A stretch of DNA of 44,121 bases, taken from Gammaproteobacteria bacterium. GTDB lineage: Bacteria; Pseudomonadota; Gammaproteobacteria; Eutrophobiales; Eutrophobiaceae. The number at the start of each line of letters is the position of its first letter. Within the stretch, counting starts at the first letter, position 1. The position numbers and the translations under genes are program-made. Below the pieces are notes generated by a model that had not been told where the DNA came from, made no database searches, and saw only the letters and a program-made list of their open reading frames with translations. Location of the stretch: NCBI GenBank assembly GCA_021773215.1, contig JAJFKM010000065.1, positions 1-44,121 on the forward strand, given 5' to 3'. Shown one piece after another: positions 20,386 to 26,944 of the stretch.

Positions 20386-20457
20386 GTCATTCCCGTGCAC
20401 GACTGCATGGATGCAGGAGGTAGAGCGACTCAGGAGACAAAGCCGAGGCGGGAATCC
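20386..20457. repeat. Dispersed intergenic repeat with CGTCATTCCCG/CGGGAATCCAG ends
   Basis: The stretch begins CGTCATTCCCGTGCACGA and ends GAGGCGGGAATCCAG; the ends are partly complementary (ATTCCCG with CGGGAAT). Similar sequences are familiar as multi-copy intergenic repeats in many proteobacteria. This is recognition from memory, and only one copy is in the window. Confidence 0.5.
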
Positions 20458-20491
20458 AGTCCAACAATAAATATTCATTTTTCTCTTTAAT

Positions 20492-20570
20492 TGGTTTCGC
20501 CTTTGACCGGCGAGTTACTTCTTTTTTGCTTGCCCAAAAAATGAAGTAACCAAGAAAAAAGGGCACCCCA
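20492..20570. repeat. Dispersed palindromic repeat (GTTACTTC...GAAGTAAC)
   Basis: GGTTTCGCCTTTGACCGGCG is followed by GTTACTTC, TTGCTTGCCCA, GAAGTAAC and a GGGCACCCC end. The GTTACTTC/GAAGTAAC arms form a palindrome. Sequences of this type occur widely between gammaproteobacterial genes and are often mis-annotated as short proteins. The rest of the gap (20571-20960) has a CCCCTCAAGGGG mini-palindrome and no gene. Confidence 0.5.
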
Positions 20571-20839
20571 ATGTCTTGTCCTGCGGATACCCTCAGCATT
20601 CTCCTATTTCAATGGCACGCGTATAGACCCAATACGCTCTCGCAACACACCCCTCAAGGGGGTACCGAGGTCCATGTTGCTCAACCATAGAAATAGAAAA
20701 ATGCATCGGCAAGCCAAAAGGGATCGAAAAACCTACCCCATTTGGAGTATGTTATGAGGACTTAAAACTCATCTGTTTGTATTGTATTACGTCAATTCGA
20801 AATGCTATGAACTACGCCCGCTTTCTGAAATTAATTAAA

Positions 20840-20878
20840 ATGTTAATATGCAGCTACCGACCCAAAGGAGACATTTTG
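20840..20878 (+). repeat. Degenerate relative of the array repeat
   Basis: GTTAATATGCAGCTACCGACCC followed by AAAGGAGACATT resembles the left junction (GTTAATRTCYGC) and the right end (AAAGCAGACATT) of the seven repeats at 22629-25915, but the GGCCGAA core is missing. Confidence 0.35.
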
Positions 20879-20960
20879 TTGGATATTGAAAATAGCAAAG
20901 TGGACACTGTGGATATATCGTCAATATAATGAAATCATCATTTATATTTTCGGTGCATAA

Positions 20961-21047
20961 ACTTAACAAGGCTATCAAAAATCGTTCCGGCCAAAAAACA
21001 GCCTCAACTGGACGCGCTAACGCGCGCCTTTTATAACGGCGTTCGGT
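20961..21047 (+). repeat. attC-like integron recombination site 1
   Basis: The site begins ACTTAAC (fits RYYYAAC) and ends GTTCGGT (GTTRRRY with one mismatch), with a central GC-rich palindrome GGACGCGCTAACGCGCGCC. The length of 87 bases is in the attC range. The gene at 21060 starts 12 bases after it. Confidence 0.5.
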
Positions 21048-21059
21048 ACACAGGAAAAT

Positions 21060-21608
21060 ATGGAGAATCTCGCAACCACAATATTTACTAGCGCAGTCGT
21101 TGCATCAATTTCTGGCGTGGCGGTAAATGCATGGCTAGAAAATAGAAAGCTTAAAAATGCTACGCAACTTGACGCATTGACCGCGGCTGTTGTACTTGAA
21201 GGTTTTGCAATTACTTGCGCTGATAAAATCTCAGACCATGATTTAGCGTTAAGCTCAGGTGGTCATGCAGGCTCATTTCTTGGCAGTGTTCCTGAATTGC
21301 CTCAAATTTCTGTTTTAGTCGGCTTTCTTAGACCTAAAAAAGCATCTGTTGCTAATGAACTTCTGATTTTTCCACAGGAAATAGAGCAAGCAGATCAAGC
21401 TATTTCCTTTTGGTGGGAAGTAACTGCTGATGTAGGCGTTGCTCGAAATGAAGCAGTCGGGCAAGTTGCAAAGATAGGACTTAAAGCATCAGATCTAGCT
21501 TTAAATATAAGAGACGCTTTCAAATTGCCAAAAAGAGATCTTATCTTTGGTGAATATAATGTAAGGGAATCGCTCATTAGAAATATCAGAGAAGTTGGTA
21601 ATGGATAA
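21060..21608 (+). CDS. Cassette protein of unknown function, N-terminal membrane segment
   Basis: A 182-residue protein I do not recognise. Residues about 5-25 (ATTIFTSAVVASISGVAVNAWL) form one hydrophobic helix followed by a basic ENRKLK, so it is probably anchored with the bulk in the cytoplasm. The rest is mixed helical. It lies between two attC-like sites, the classical structure of an integron gene cassette with one gene. An ACAGGAAAAT ribosome site precedes the ATG. Confidence 0.7.
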   Translation: MENLATTIFTSAVVASISGVAVNAWLENRKLKNATQLDALTAAVVLEGFAITCADKISDHDLALSSGGHAGSFLGSVPELPQISVLVGFLRPKKASVANELLIFPQEIEQADQAISFWWEVTADVGVARNEAVGQVAKIGLKASDLALNIRDAFKLPKRDLIFGEYNVRESLIRNIREVGNG

Positions 21609-21613
21609 GTGTG

Positions 21614-21682
21614 TAGCTAACAAGTGTTTCAAGAATGACCACTTTCACGTTGTTCAAGGCGCATCTTAAACGGGCGTTAGGC
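21614..21682 (+). repeat. attC-like integron recombination site 2
   Basis: It runs from TAGCTAACAAGTG to GGGCGTTAGGC; the right end is a perfect GTTRRRY core (GTTAGGC, 21676-21682) and the left end is RYYYAAC-like with one mismatch. It starts six bases after the stop of the preceding gene, as cassette sites do. Confidence 0.65.
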
Positions 21683-21700
21683 ATATAGGAAACTTACGTT

Positions 21701-22504
21701 TTGTTCTGGATAGCTCTTATAATATTTTTAGGTTCAATTGGATGGGCGTATAGTGAACCAGGCTGGGAGCCATTCTTATTTGCCATATCTAGTATGGGTG
21801 TACTTTTATCGCATGAATCACACGTTAAAAAGTTTCTTTTAAATCTTTTACCAAACAATAAAAAACGCACTATATGTATCGCTGAGCATGGTGACGTTGA
21901 ATACAATAATTACTCTGGTCTCGACATAATAAAGTCGCTAATCCTGAATGAAGATATAGAGTTATTAATCACTAGTAAAGAAGCAGAGCATCTAAGAAAA
22001 CACGCACATAAAGAAGAGAAAAACACAGATACAGGCTTCCACCTAAAGGAAAGAGCCAAAAGGCTAGATGATAAGCTCATTTTGGTTAAGGAGGGACTTT
22101 ATCGAATAGCTGCATTACATAAAAAAGGGCTCATACAATGCCAATTAAGAGAATTGCCTACGATATTTGAACAATTAACTAGGATGATATTTCCTGCTTC
22201 TATATCAACACCCGTGAATAATTCAGCGTTTGATATTTATGTTAAAACTAATGATGGAAATGAAATTTCTTTTATTGCTGACTTTACACAAGAAGAAACC
22301 TCTGAATTACTAGAGAAACTAGAAGTGGACTCTACTCAGAAATTAGCTATACCCTATAATTTTATGGTTTCTGATATACCAGTACACACTATAAATCACA
22401 GAATTATATCAAAACAGATTTTTGCATCACTAACAAGACATAAAGAGTTTGCCGATGATGACAGTTACTGGTTTATACAAAACTGGTACTTTGGTCCACA
22501 TTAA
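21701..22504 (+). CDS. Cassette protein of unknown function, membrane-anchored
   Basis: A 267-residue protein I do not recognise. The N terminus has one or two hydrophobic segments (residues 2-17 and about 24-40), then a basic stretch and a soluble, charged domain of about 210 residues. In it LILNEDIELLITSKEAEHLRKH and YRIAALHKKGLIQCQL suggest alternating helices and strands. The start is TTG at 21701 with TAGGAAAC upstream; no ATG fits as well. It is framed by attC-like sites 2 and 3. Base composition is more AT-rich than in the core genes. Confidence 0.65.
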   Translation: MFWIALIIFLGSIGWAYSEPGWEPFLFAISSMGVLLSHESHVKKFLLNLLPNNKKRTICIAEHGDVEYNNYSGLDIIKSLILNEDIELLITSKEAEHLRKHAHKEEKNTDTGFHLKERAKRLDDKLILVKEGLYRIAALHKKGLIQCQLRELPTIFEQLTRMIFPASISTPVNNSAFDIYVKTNDGNEISFIADFTQEETSELLEKLEVDSTQKLAIPYNFMVSDIPVHTINHRIISKQIFASLTRHKEFADDDSYWFIQNWYFGPH

Positions 22505-22506
22505 AG

Positions 22507-22594
22507 TGCCTAACAAATCGTCCAACCCGACCGTTTTTTATACAGAGCGGAGCAGCGCGGTGTATAAAACGGCCAGTTAACTCAAACGTTAATC
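22507..22594 (+). repeat. attC-like integron recombination site 3
   Basis: The left core GCCTAAC (22508-22514, perfect RYYYAAC) is followed by AAATCGTCCAACCCGACCG; the right core is GTTAATC (22588-22594, perfect GTTRRRY). The centre is a strong hairpin: CCGTTTTTTATACA pairs with TGTATAAAACGG. This is the most convincing attC of the window. Confidence 0.8.
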
Positions 22595-22628
22595 TCTTCT
22601 TTCAGGAAGCTAAATACTTTTTATTCGT

Positions 22629-22660
22629 ATGTCCGCTTCTGGCCGAAATAAGAATTAATG
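22629..22660 (+). repeat. Array repeat, copy 1
   Basis: TATGTCCGCTTCTGGCCGAA followed by ATAAGAATTAATGAT. It is a left half only, and the start codon of the next gene (22658) lies inside its end. It begins about 34 bases after attC site 3. Confidence 0.75.
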
Positions 22661-23077
22661 ATAGATTTTACATTTAGGTTTATAACAGCAATTGTTTTTG
22701 CAATTACCATTTTTATTAATGGCACATTAGCAGCATTTTTATTCTTGCCAGCATTAATGGGATACGCGTTTACCATTAAAAACCAAGATTCAATAAACTG
22801 GGTAGATTTTTTCTTCTCAAAATCGGGGTTACAAATAGGAATTTATTTGCTTGTAGCGATAAGTCTATATATAGGAATAAGGCTTTTACCTGAAAAATGG
22901 CTTCCCGGTGCAATTAACACATCGCTCTCAATTCCATTAATATTAATTACAATTATTTGTGTGGTATCTACATTAATTGGTGTTTTTACAACTGGATTAA
23001 ACACTTTTTTAATACCTAATATTATTTCTGGTATTTTATGCGCTATTTGGGCAACAAGAGCACAACAGTATGCTTAA
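22658..23077 (+). CDS. Small four-helix membrane protein of unknown function
   Basis: A 139-residue, very hydrophobic protein with about four membrane segments (near residues 5-25, 45-63, 80-100 and 108-130). No motif of a known family is visible. The ATG lies within array repeat copy 1, about 8 bases after its AAGAA, which may serve as ribosome site. The 43 bases after its stop contain no attC-like site; the next boundary is repeat copy 2. Confidence 0.65.
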   Translation: MIDFTFRFITAIVFAITIFINGTLAAFLFLPALMGYAFTIKNQDSINWVDFFFSKSGLQIGIYLLVAISLYIGIRLLPEKWLPGAINTSLSIPLILITIICVVSTLIGVFTTGLNTFLIPNIISGILCAIWATRAQQYA

Positions 23078-23120
23078 ACTATAATTACAAATTCTCTATG
23101 AATATTTAATGATCCAATTA

Positions 23121-23180
23121 TTTCCGCTTATGGCCGAAATGAGAGTTATAATTTAACTGATTCAAAGCAGACATTATTAA
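23121..23180 (+). repeat. Array repeat, copy 2 (full length)
   Basis: TTTCCGCTTATGGCCGAAAT, then GAGAGTTATAATTTAAC, and the right end AAAGCAGACATT at about 23164-23175. The outer parts are imperfectly complementary, so the unit can fold back on itself. Confidence 0.8.
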
Positions 23181-23206
23181 TGCAATGAAACATTGAAATA
23201 CTATTT

Positions 23207-23536
23207 ATGATTACTGTTTGTCATCCGGCAGATGAAATAGAACAAATGTTAATAGCTTCTCAATTAGAAAGTTCGGGCATTCCGTATTTTATTAATGCTG
23301 AACATTTCGGAAGTTTATATCCGGGAATGCAAATACCTTGGTATAACGAAAAAGCTATTAGAGTGCCCCCATCATGTGTTGATGAGGAGTTGATCATCAT
23401 TAATGAGTTTCGTAAACATTACCTACCTCAATCGGAATCATTGGATTTTGTCTCAAAAGTAAGAATTTTGTGTGAGGCATTATTTTTCGGCTGGCTCTTT
23501 CCTTGCGGTAGGAAAAAGAAAACTGATGATGCTTAA
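23207..23536 (+). CDS. DUF2007-like small protein
   Basis: A 109-residue protein resembling DUF2007 proteins (predicted signal-transducing): MITVCHPADEIEQMLIASQLESSGI is the typical beta-alpha start, followed by YFINAEHFGSLYPGMQIPW and IRVPPSCVDEELIII. The C-terminal tail (ALFFGWLFPCGRKKKTDD) is an extra hydrophobic and basic stretch. It follows array repeat copy 2 by 26 bases. The function of the family is not established. Confidence 0.7.
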   Translation: MITVCHPADEIEQMLIASQLESSGIPYFINAEHFGSLYPGMQIPWYNEKAIRVPPSCVDEELIIINEFRKHYLPQSESLDFVSKVRILCEALFFGWLFPCGRKKKTDDA

Positions 23537-23586
23537 AGTATAATGAAATCATCACTAACATTATTGAAACACGGAGCATTTAAATA

Positions 23587-23847
23587 ATGGCTAGTTTTGC
23601 CCCTTTTATAAGCACTAAGACTTGGAGTAGACGGTATTGCTGCTTGAGGTGCGAAAAACATATTGCTATTGATCAGGCCGAATGCGATCACTGTGGTAGA
23701 ACTGTTAGTGATCAAGATCGGGAAAGTATGAAAGAAAATCATCGGCAATTAGGCGTAGGCAAAGGGCCGTTAGTTTTATTGATTTCTGTGTTGATAATTT
23801 TATTTCTAATATTACTAATTGCATTTGCAACATGGCTATCCGCATAA
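23587..23847 (+). CDS. Small zinc-ribbon membrane protein
   Basis: An 86-residue protein with two Cys pairs (YCCLRCEKH and CDHCGR, residues about 18-37) that look like a zinc ribbon, followed by one C-terminal membrane helix (about residues 59-83). Its biochemical role is unknown. It lies 50 bases after the DUF2007-like gene with no array repeat between them, so the two may share a cassette. Its stop codon lies inside the left core of attC-like site 4. Confidence 0.7.
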   Translation: MASFAPFISTKTWSRRYCCLRCEKHIAIDQAECDHCGRTVSDQDRESMKENHRQLGVGKGPLVLLISVLIILFLILLIAFATWLSA

Positions 23848-23921
23848 CAAGTTGTTCAAGTACGTTCCGCTTCGCTCCACAGGACATGCAAAAGCGCGCA
23901 CCGCTTAGCAAGACGTTAATA
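23842..23921 (+). repeat. attC-like integron recombination site 4
   Basis: The left core GCATAAC (RYYYAAC with one mismatch) overlaps the stop of the preceding gene, and the right core is GTTAATA (23915-23921). Internal TACGTTCCGCTTCGC and GGACATGCAAAAGCGCGC resemble attC arms. The right core runs directly into array repeat copy 3. Confidence 0.65.
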
Positions 23922-23982
23922 TCTGCCTCTGGCCGAATGAAGAGTTGCAATGAAACCAACTAAATCGGACAAAGTGTCCTGT
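23921..23982 (+). repeat. Array repeat, copy 3
   Basis: ATCTGCCTCTGGCCGAATG, then AAGAGTTGCAATGAAACC; the right end is altered (GGACAAAGTGTCC). It begins exactly at the end of attC-like site 4. An ATG at 23950 lies inside the repeat. Confidence 0.75.
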
Positions 23983-24000
23983 AACCCCTCATTAGAAGTC

Positions 24001-24573
24001 ATGAAAGTGTTCGCCCCCATTTTAATAGTCGTATTTTTTATTACTGGTTGCGCTGTAACAAAACAATATTACCTGCCTGTTGATAAAAACTTGGCAAATG
24101 AATATAGAGTCTGTGGTTCTGTCCCAGCCGGACAAATGCAACTTCCTATAGGTTCTGATTTATTTATGAGAGTTGATTTGACTCCTAGGGAGGATCGTAT
24201 TTATTTATATTTAGAATTGCCTCTTCCAAAGGGTACTAGTGTTCGCTTTCTTAAACCAATAATTGAGTTTGAAGTTTCAGGAAGTGGAAAGACATACATT
24301 GCTCATCTAGACAAATTTCGTGTCGGTCGTGATGAATATTTTAACGCTGATGAAGTCTTGGAAGGCTTGGGAAGAACTGCACATTTAGCAAAACCTGATA
24401 CACAATATGCGAAGAACGACTATTTTTCATCTGGTACAAGTGTGTTAGTAAAGCCGCCTGATGGTCTATTACTTAAATTTCCTGCAATATTAGTAAATGG
24501 TTCAACATTAGGATCTCAAATTATACAATTTCGGCTTATAGAAAAAACTGGGGTAATGACTTGTATCCAATAA
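24001..24573 (+). CDS. Cassette-encoded lipoprotein of unknown function
   Basis: A 190-residue lipoprotein: MKVFAPILIVVFFITGC is a lipoprotein signal peptide with lipobox ITGC, so the mature protein would be lipidated at that cysteine. The rest (about 170 residues) looks like a beta-rich envelope domain; I know no family. The frame is open from an ATG at 23950, but that codon lies in array repeat copy 3 and would put 17 polar residues before the signal peptide, so ATG 24001 is preferred. It is flanked by attC-like sites 4 and 5. Confidence 0.7.
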   Translation: MKVFAPILIVVFFITGCAVTKQYYLPVDKNLANEYRVCGSVPAGQMQLPIGSDLFMRVDLTPREDRIYLYLELPLPKGTSVRFLKPIIEFEVSGSGKTYIAHLDKFRVGRDEYFNADEVLEGLGRTAHLAKPDTQYAKNDYFSSGTSVLVKPPDGLLLKFPAILVNGSTLGSQIIQFRLIEKTGVMTCIQ

Positions 24574-24574
24574 C

Positions 24575-24630
24575 ACCTAACCAATCACTCTCCACGGACG
24601 TCGCAAAATGTCTTAATTTAAACGCTAATA
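24575..24630 (+). repeat. attC-like integron recombination site 5
   Basis: The left core ACCTAAC (perfect RYYYAAC) lies two bases after the lipoprotein stop, with CAATCACTCTCCACGGACG following; the right core is GCTAATA (one mismatch). At 56 bases it is short. It runs directly into array repeat copy 4. No attC-like site is seen beyond this point. Confidence 0.6.
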
Positions 24631-24683
24631 TCTGCTTATGGCCGAACACAGAGTTACAATTTAATGCCCCTTAAGCAGACATA
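24630..24683 (+). repeat. Array repeat, copy 4 (full length)
   Basis: ATCTGCTTATGGCCGAACAC, then AGAGTTACAATTTAATG, and the right end TTAAGCAGACATAA. TCTGCTTA and TAAGCAGA are perfectly complementary, so this copy has an 8-bp terminal stem. Confidence 0.8.
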
Positions 24684-24709
24684 AATGTATAACCGAAGAT
24701 TGCAAAGAA

Positions 24710-24967
24710 ATGGATAAATTACTAATTATTGGCCTTGTGCTACATTTCATCATAGCGATAGTTCTTATGATTTCGTTATGGCGAAAAGATGAAACCATAC
24801 TCGCTAAATTTATTTGGAGTCTAATTATTTTGGTGCCGTTTATAGGTCCTGTTATTTACGGAGCATTCTTTGACCCATTACTAAATAAAATTGGAAACAA
24901 AACAAAAATCACAAAATCTGATGCGATTAAGCACGCATTAGCAGCTGATCACTTTAATGATAGGTGA
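24710..24967 (+). CDS. Small membrane protein with PLDc_N-like region
   Basis: An 85-residue protein with two membrane helices (about residues 4-24 and 32-52) and a short charged tail. The segment FIWSLIILVPFIGPVIYGAFF resembles the PLDc_N module, a two-helix domain found in front of cardiolipin synthases and alone in small proteins. No phospholipase domain follows, so no enzymatic role is implied. It starts 26 bases after array repeat copy 4. Confidence 0.65.
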   Translation: MDKLLIIGLVLHFIIAIVLMISLWRKDETILAKFIWSLIILVPFIGPVIYGAFFDPLLNKIGNKTKITKSDAIKHALAADHFNDR

Positions 24968-24987
24968 AATATATAAGAATGGATTAA

Positions 24988-25040
24988 CTTCCACTTCTGG
25001 CCGAACTCGAACCCATGTTAAAATCGTCCCAAAGCAGACT
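24988..25040 (+). repeat. Array repeat, copy 5
   Basis: CTTCCACTTCTGGCCGAACT, then a divergent centre with ATGTTAAAAT and the right end AAAGCAGACT. It starts about 20 bases after the preceding stop, with TTAACTTCC at the junction. Confidence 0.75.
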
Positions 25041-25048
25041 CTAAAACA

Positions 25049-25351
25049 ATGGAAGCTAGCACAGATAAATTTTATAAATTATGGATAGTAACTGGTTTGC
25101 TTTTCTTAGTAACGCTATTGCATGGCTTGTTATATTTTTTAGTCTCCCATGATCAAATTGATATAAATGTAAGAATCCTTGTGGTCTCATTTTGGCTGTC
25201 TATCCTTTTATTATCTGCTTCTTTCGTTTGGATAAAGAAAGAGACAAAGTTAATTATTGTTTCTTCATCTATTTGTATTCTTATCTTGATACCAACGGCG
25301 GAAAGTTGTCTGGCATGGACAGCTTGGTCGATTAATGGGTTTGGGCCGTAA
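25049..25351 (+). CDS. Small three-helix membrane protein of unknown function
   Basis: A 100-residue hydrophobic protein with three predicted membrane segments (about residues 10-32, 41-60 and 68-86). No family is recognised. The start lies eight bases after array repeat copy 5 and the stop codon TAA (25349-25351) touches the first bases of copy 6, so repeat, gene and repeat are packed with no spare DNA. Confidence 0.6.
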   Translation: MEASTDKFYKLWIVTGLLFLVTLLHGLLYFLVSHDQIDINVRILVVSFWLSILLLSASFVWIKKETKLIIVSSSICILILIPTAESCLAWTAWSINGFGP

Positions 25352-25406
25352 GTCCACTTCTGGCCGAACTGAGAATTATGATTTTAATCACCGAAAGCTG
25401 ACATTA
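25350..25406 (+). repeat. Array repeat, copy 6 (full length)
   Basis: AAGTCCACTTCTGGCCGAAC, then TGAGAATTATGATTTTAATC, and the right end GAAAGCTGACATTAA. It overlaps the stop codon of the preceding gene. Confidence 0.8.
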
Positions 25407-25430
25407 AGCTGAATTAATTACTGATTAATA

Positions 25431-25844
25431 ATGGACTGGATTACTTTTAAAGGACAGTTGGAACGAAAAAACTTTGTAATTAGGGTTCTTAGTATCTCCT
25501 TGATTTCAATCATGGCATTGTATTTTTCAAGCCACGCTATTCAAGGTTATATTGGGATTAAGAATTACCTGTTTTTAAAGTCATTCGTTGAGATTTCTAT
25601 AATACTTCTCTGTTTGCCAAGTATTGTAAAAAGACTAAGAGATATTAAATGGCCGATTTATTTATCTGTCCTATTTGTATTAATGAATATTTTTAATGTT
25701 AGAAACTTTTTATTAGTAGGTATTTCTGTATCGCCAATTCAGTTTTATATATTGACTGGCCTGGATCTCATATGCCTATTTATTTTATTGTGTCTAATAT
25801 TTAAAAAAGGACAATTAAATCATAACGAAGTTAACTCAGCCTGA
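25431..25844 (+). CDS. DUF805-like small membrane protein
   Basis: A 137-residue protein with about four membrane helices. The N terminus (MDWITFKGQLERKNFVIRVL) and the central KRLRDIKWPIYLS resemble the DUF805 pattern (an N-terminal soluble loop, then R-R/K-L-x-D-I before a helix). The function of DUF805 is unknown. The gene lies 24 bases after array repeat copy 6. Confidence 0.6.
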   Translation: MDWITFKGQLERKNFVIRVLSISLISIMALYFSSHAIQGYIGIKNYLFLKSFVEISIILLCLPSIVKRLRDIKWPIYLSVLFVLMNIFNVRNFLLVGISVSPIQFYILTGLDLICLFILLCLIFKKGQLNHNEVNSA

Positions 25845-25879
25845 TATGTTGAAATTATCGCTTTTATTAATACCGTTAA

Positions 25880-25915
25880 AGTCCGCTTCTGGCCGAATGG
25901 AGAGTTACAATGGAA
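25880..25915 (+). repeat. Array repeat, copy 7 (left half)
   Basis: AGTCCGCTTCTGGCCGAATG, then GAGAGTTACAATGGAAC. The right end AAAGCAGACATT is missing. The junction before it reads CGTTAA, like an attC right core. An ATG in the repeat (25910) opens only a 6-codon frame. Confidence 0.8.
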
Positions 25916-25926
25916 CTAATTCCAAT

Positions 25927-26337
25927 ATGACTTATGCTCAAACTGGTTCCGCCAGACTTACCAATCTCGCCATTATTTTAGTTATGTGCGTCATATTGGC
26001 TGCTGCGGCCATGTTATTGCCGAAGGGTTTTAGAGATGACTTGTCAATAATAGGCCAAGGTTCGGTCGTAGTGGTGCTAACGCATGACAAGAACTCTGTG
26101 AATGGTATGGAAATGATGGATCTCCTCAATACAGTACGCTCAGATTATAAAGGGAAGGTCGATTTTTTGGCCGTTGATGTTAATACCCCGAAAGGACAGA
26201 CTTTTATTCAGCAACAGAGTGTAAGAGCTATCGTTCTTGTCTTGTTTGGTCGAGATGGATCAAAACGCGATGTGATCGGTGGTGATATAGGTGAACAGGA
26301 ATTGCGTTCAGCGTTAGATGGTATTTTATCCAGCTGA
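25927..26337 (+). CDS. Membrane-anchored thioredoxin-like fold protein
   Basis: A 136-residue protein: one membrane segment (about residues 14-34, LAIILVMCVILAAAAMLLP) and a soluble domain with thioredoxin-like strand-helix order (SVVVVLTHDKNSVNGMEMM, KVDFLAVDVNTPKGQTFIQQQSVRAIVLVLFGRDG). The redox CXXC is absent; HDKNSV stands near its place, so a redox role is unlikely. The frame is open to ATG 25846, but that part is the translated repeat copy 7; ATG 25927 is preferred. Base use looks closer to the core genes than in the neighbouring cassettes. Confidence 0.65.
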   Translation: MTYAQTGSARLTNLAIILVMCVILAAAAMLLPKGFRDDLSIIGQGSVVVVLTHDKNSVNGMEMMDLLNTVRSDYKGKVDFLAVDVNTPKGQTFIQQQSVRAIVLVLFGRDGSKRDVIGGDIGEQELRSALDGILSS

Positions 26338-26347
26338 TTAATTTAAC

Positions 26348-26369
26348 AATTAGGGACAGACCATGGTTT
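26348..26369. repeat. Possible relic of a dispersed repeat
   Basis: AATTAGGGACAGACCATGG resembles a short sequence I recall from flanks of Y1/REP-type transposase genes in gammaproteobacteria. No transposase gene is present, and only this fragment is seen. Confidence 0.25.
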
Positions 26370-26399
26370 CATATAAATAGCATTATAATAGACTAAGAA

Positions 26400-26870
26400 T
26401 CAATTTGAGTTGTTTGATTTCAAATCACCAATGATATTAATTGTTCCTATCATCCCTTGTCCTTCGTGGCCTTTTTTCTGGCAGTAGAGTTTTAGGTTTT
26501 TTCCTTTTGTCATTGGTAAGAAGAACCATTTTACTGACGCGCCGGGCTTTAATTCGATGCCATTTGTTGCACCGTGGATTTCTGCGACGGTTTTGCCCTC
26601 TTTATCCATGACTTCTACTTTGCGGGTAAAGATGTGAGTGGCGAATGCGTCTGAGTTAAAATAGTGTTCATCTGGGCTGGGGTTGTTTAGAACCAACTTG
26701 TAATATTTGCCGCGTTCGAATGTGAGTGTATCCGGGACAAATACCATCTGGTTATCTTTTGTACCAAGGCTAATTTTAACTTCGATTGTCTTTCCGCCAT
26801 GCTTTTTATCTGCGTAAGCGAGAGGTGTGAATAAAACTAACGATAATATTATGATTATAAAATTTTTCAT
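26400..26870 (-). CDS. Cupredoxin-like copper-binding protein
   Basis: A 156-residue secreted protein with a signal peptide (residues 1-20, ending AYA). The cupredoxin pattern is visible: a beta-rich body (VFVPDTLTFERGKYYKLVLNN), a first histidine in DEHYF, and the C-terminal ligand loop YCQKKGHEGQGM with Cys, His and Met in type-1 copper spacing. It would carry electrons or handle copper in the periplasm; the partner is unknown. It faces the cassette array tail to tail and lies 74 bases after higA on the same strand. Confidence 0.85.
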   Translation of the reverse strand: MKNFIIIILSLVLFTPLAYADKKHGGKTIEVKISLGTKDNQMVFVPDTLTFERGKYYKLVLNNPSPDEHYFNSDAFATHIFTRKVEVMDKEGKTVAEIHGATNGIELKPGASVKWFFLPMTKGKNLKLYCQKKGHEGQGMIGTINIIGDLKSNNSN

Positions 26871-26944
26871 GTGTGCCTCAGTGGATTTTTGTAACTATTA
26901 AAAATTAGTATCTGTATAGCTTGTTATTAAAAAGAAAACTTTAA

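Noticed and set aside
20387-20599. Minus-strand open frame of 70 codons
   Set aside because: It lies entirely in dispersed palindromic repeats and has no protein-like composition.
22629-25915. CRISPR array
   Set aside because: The repeats are spaced by whole genes of 250-750 bases and vary in length; there are no uniform spacers and no cas genes.
25846-25926. Longer start of the thioredoxin-like protein
   Set aside because: The first 27 codons are translated array repeat; the first protein-like sequence begins at 25927.
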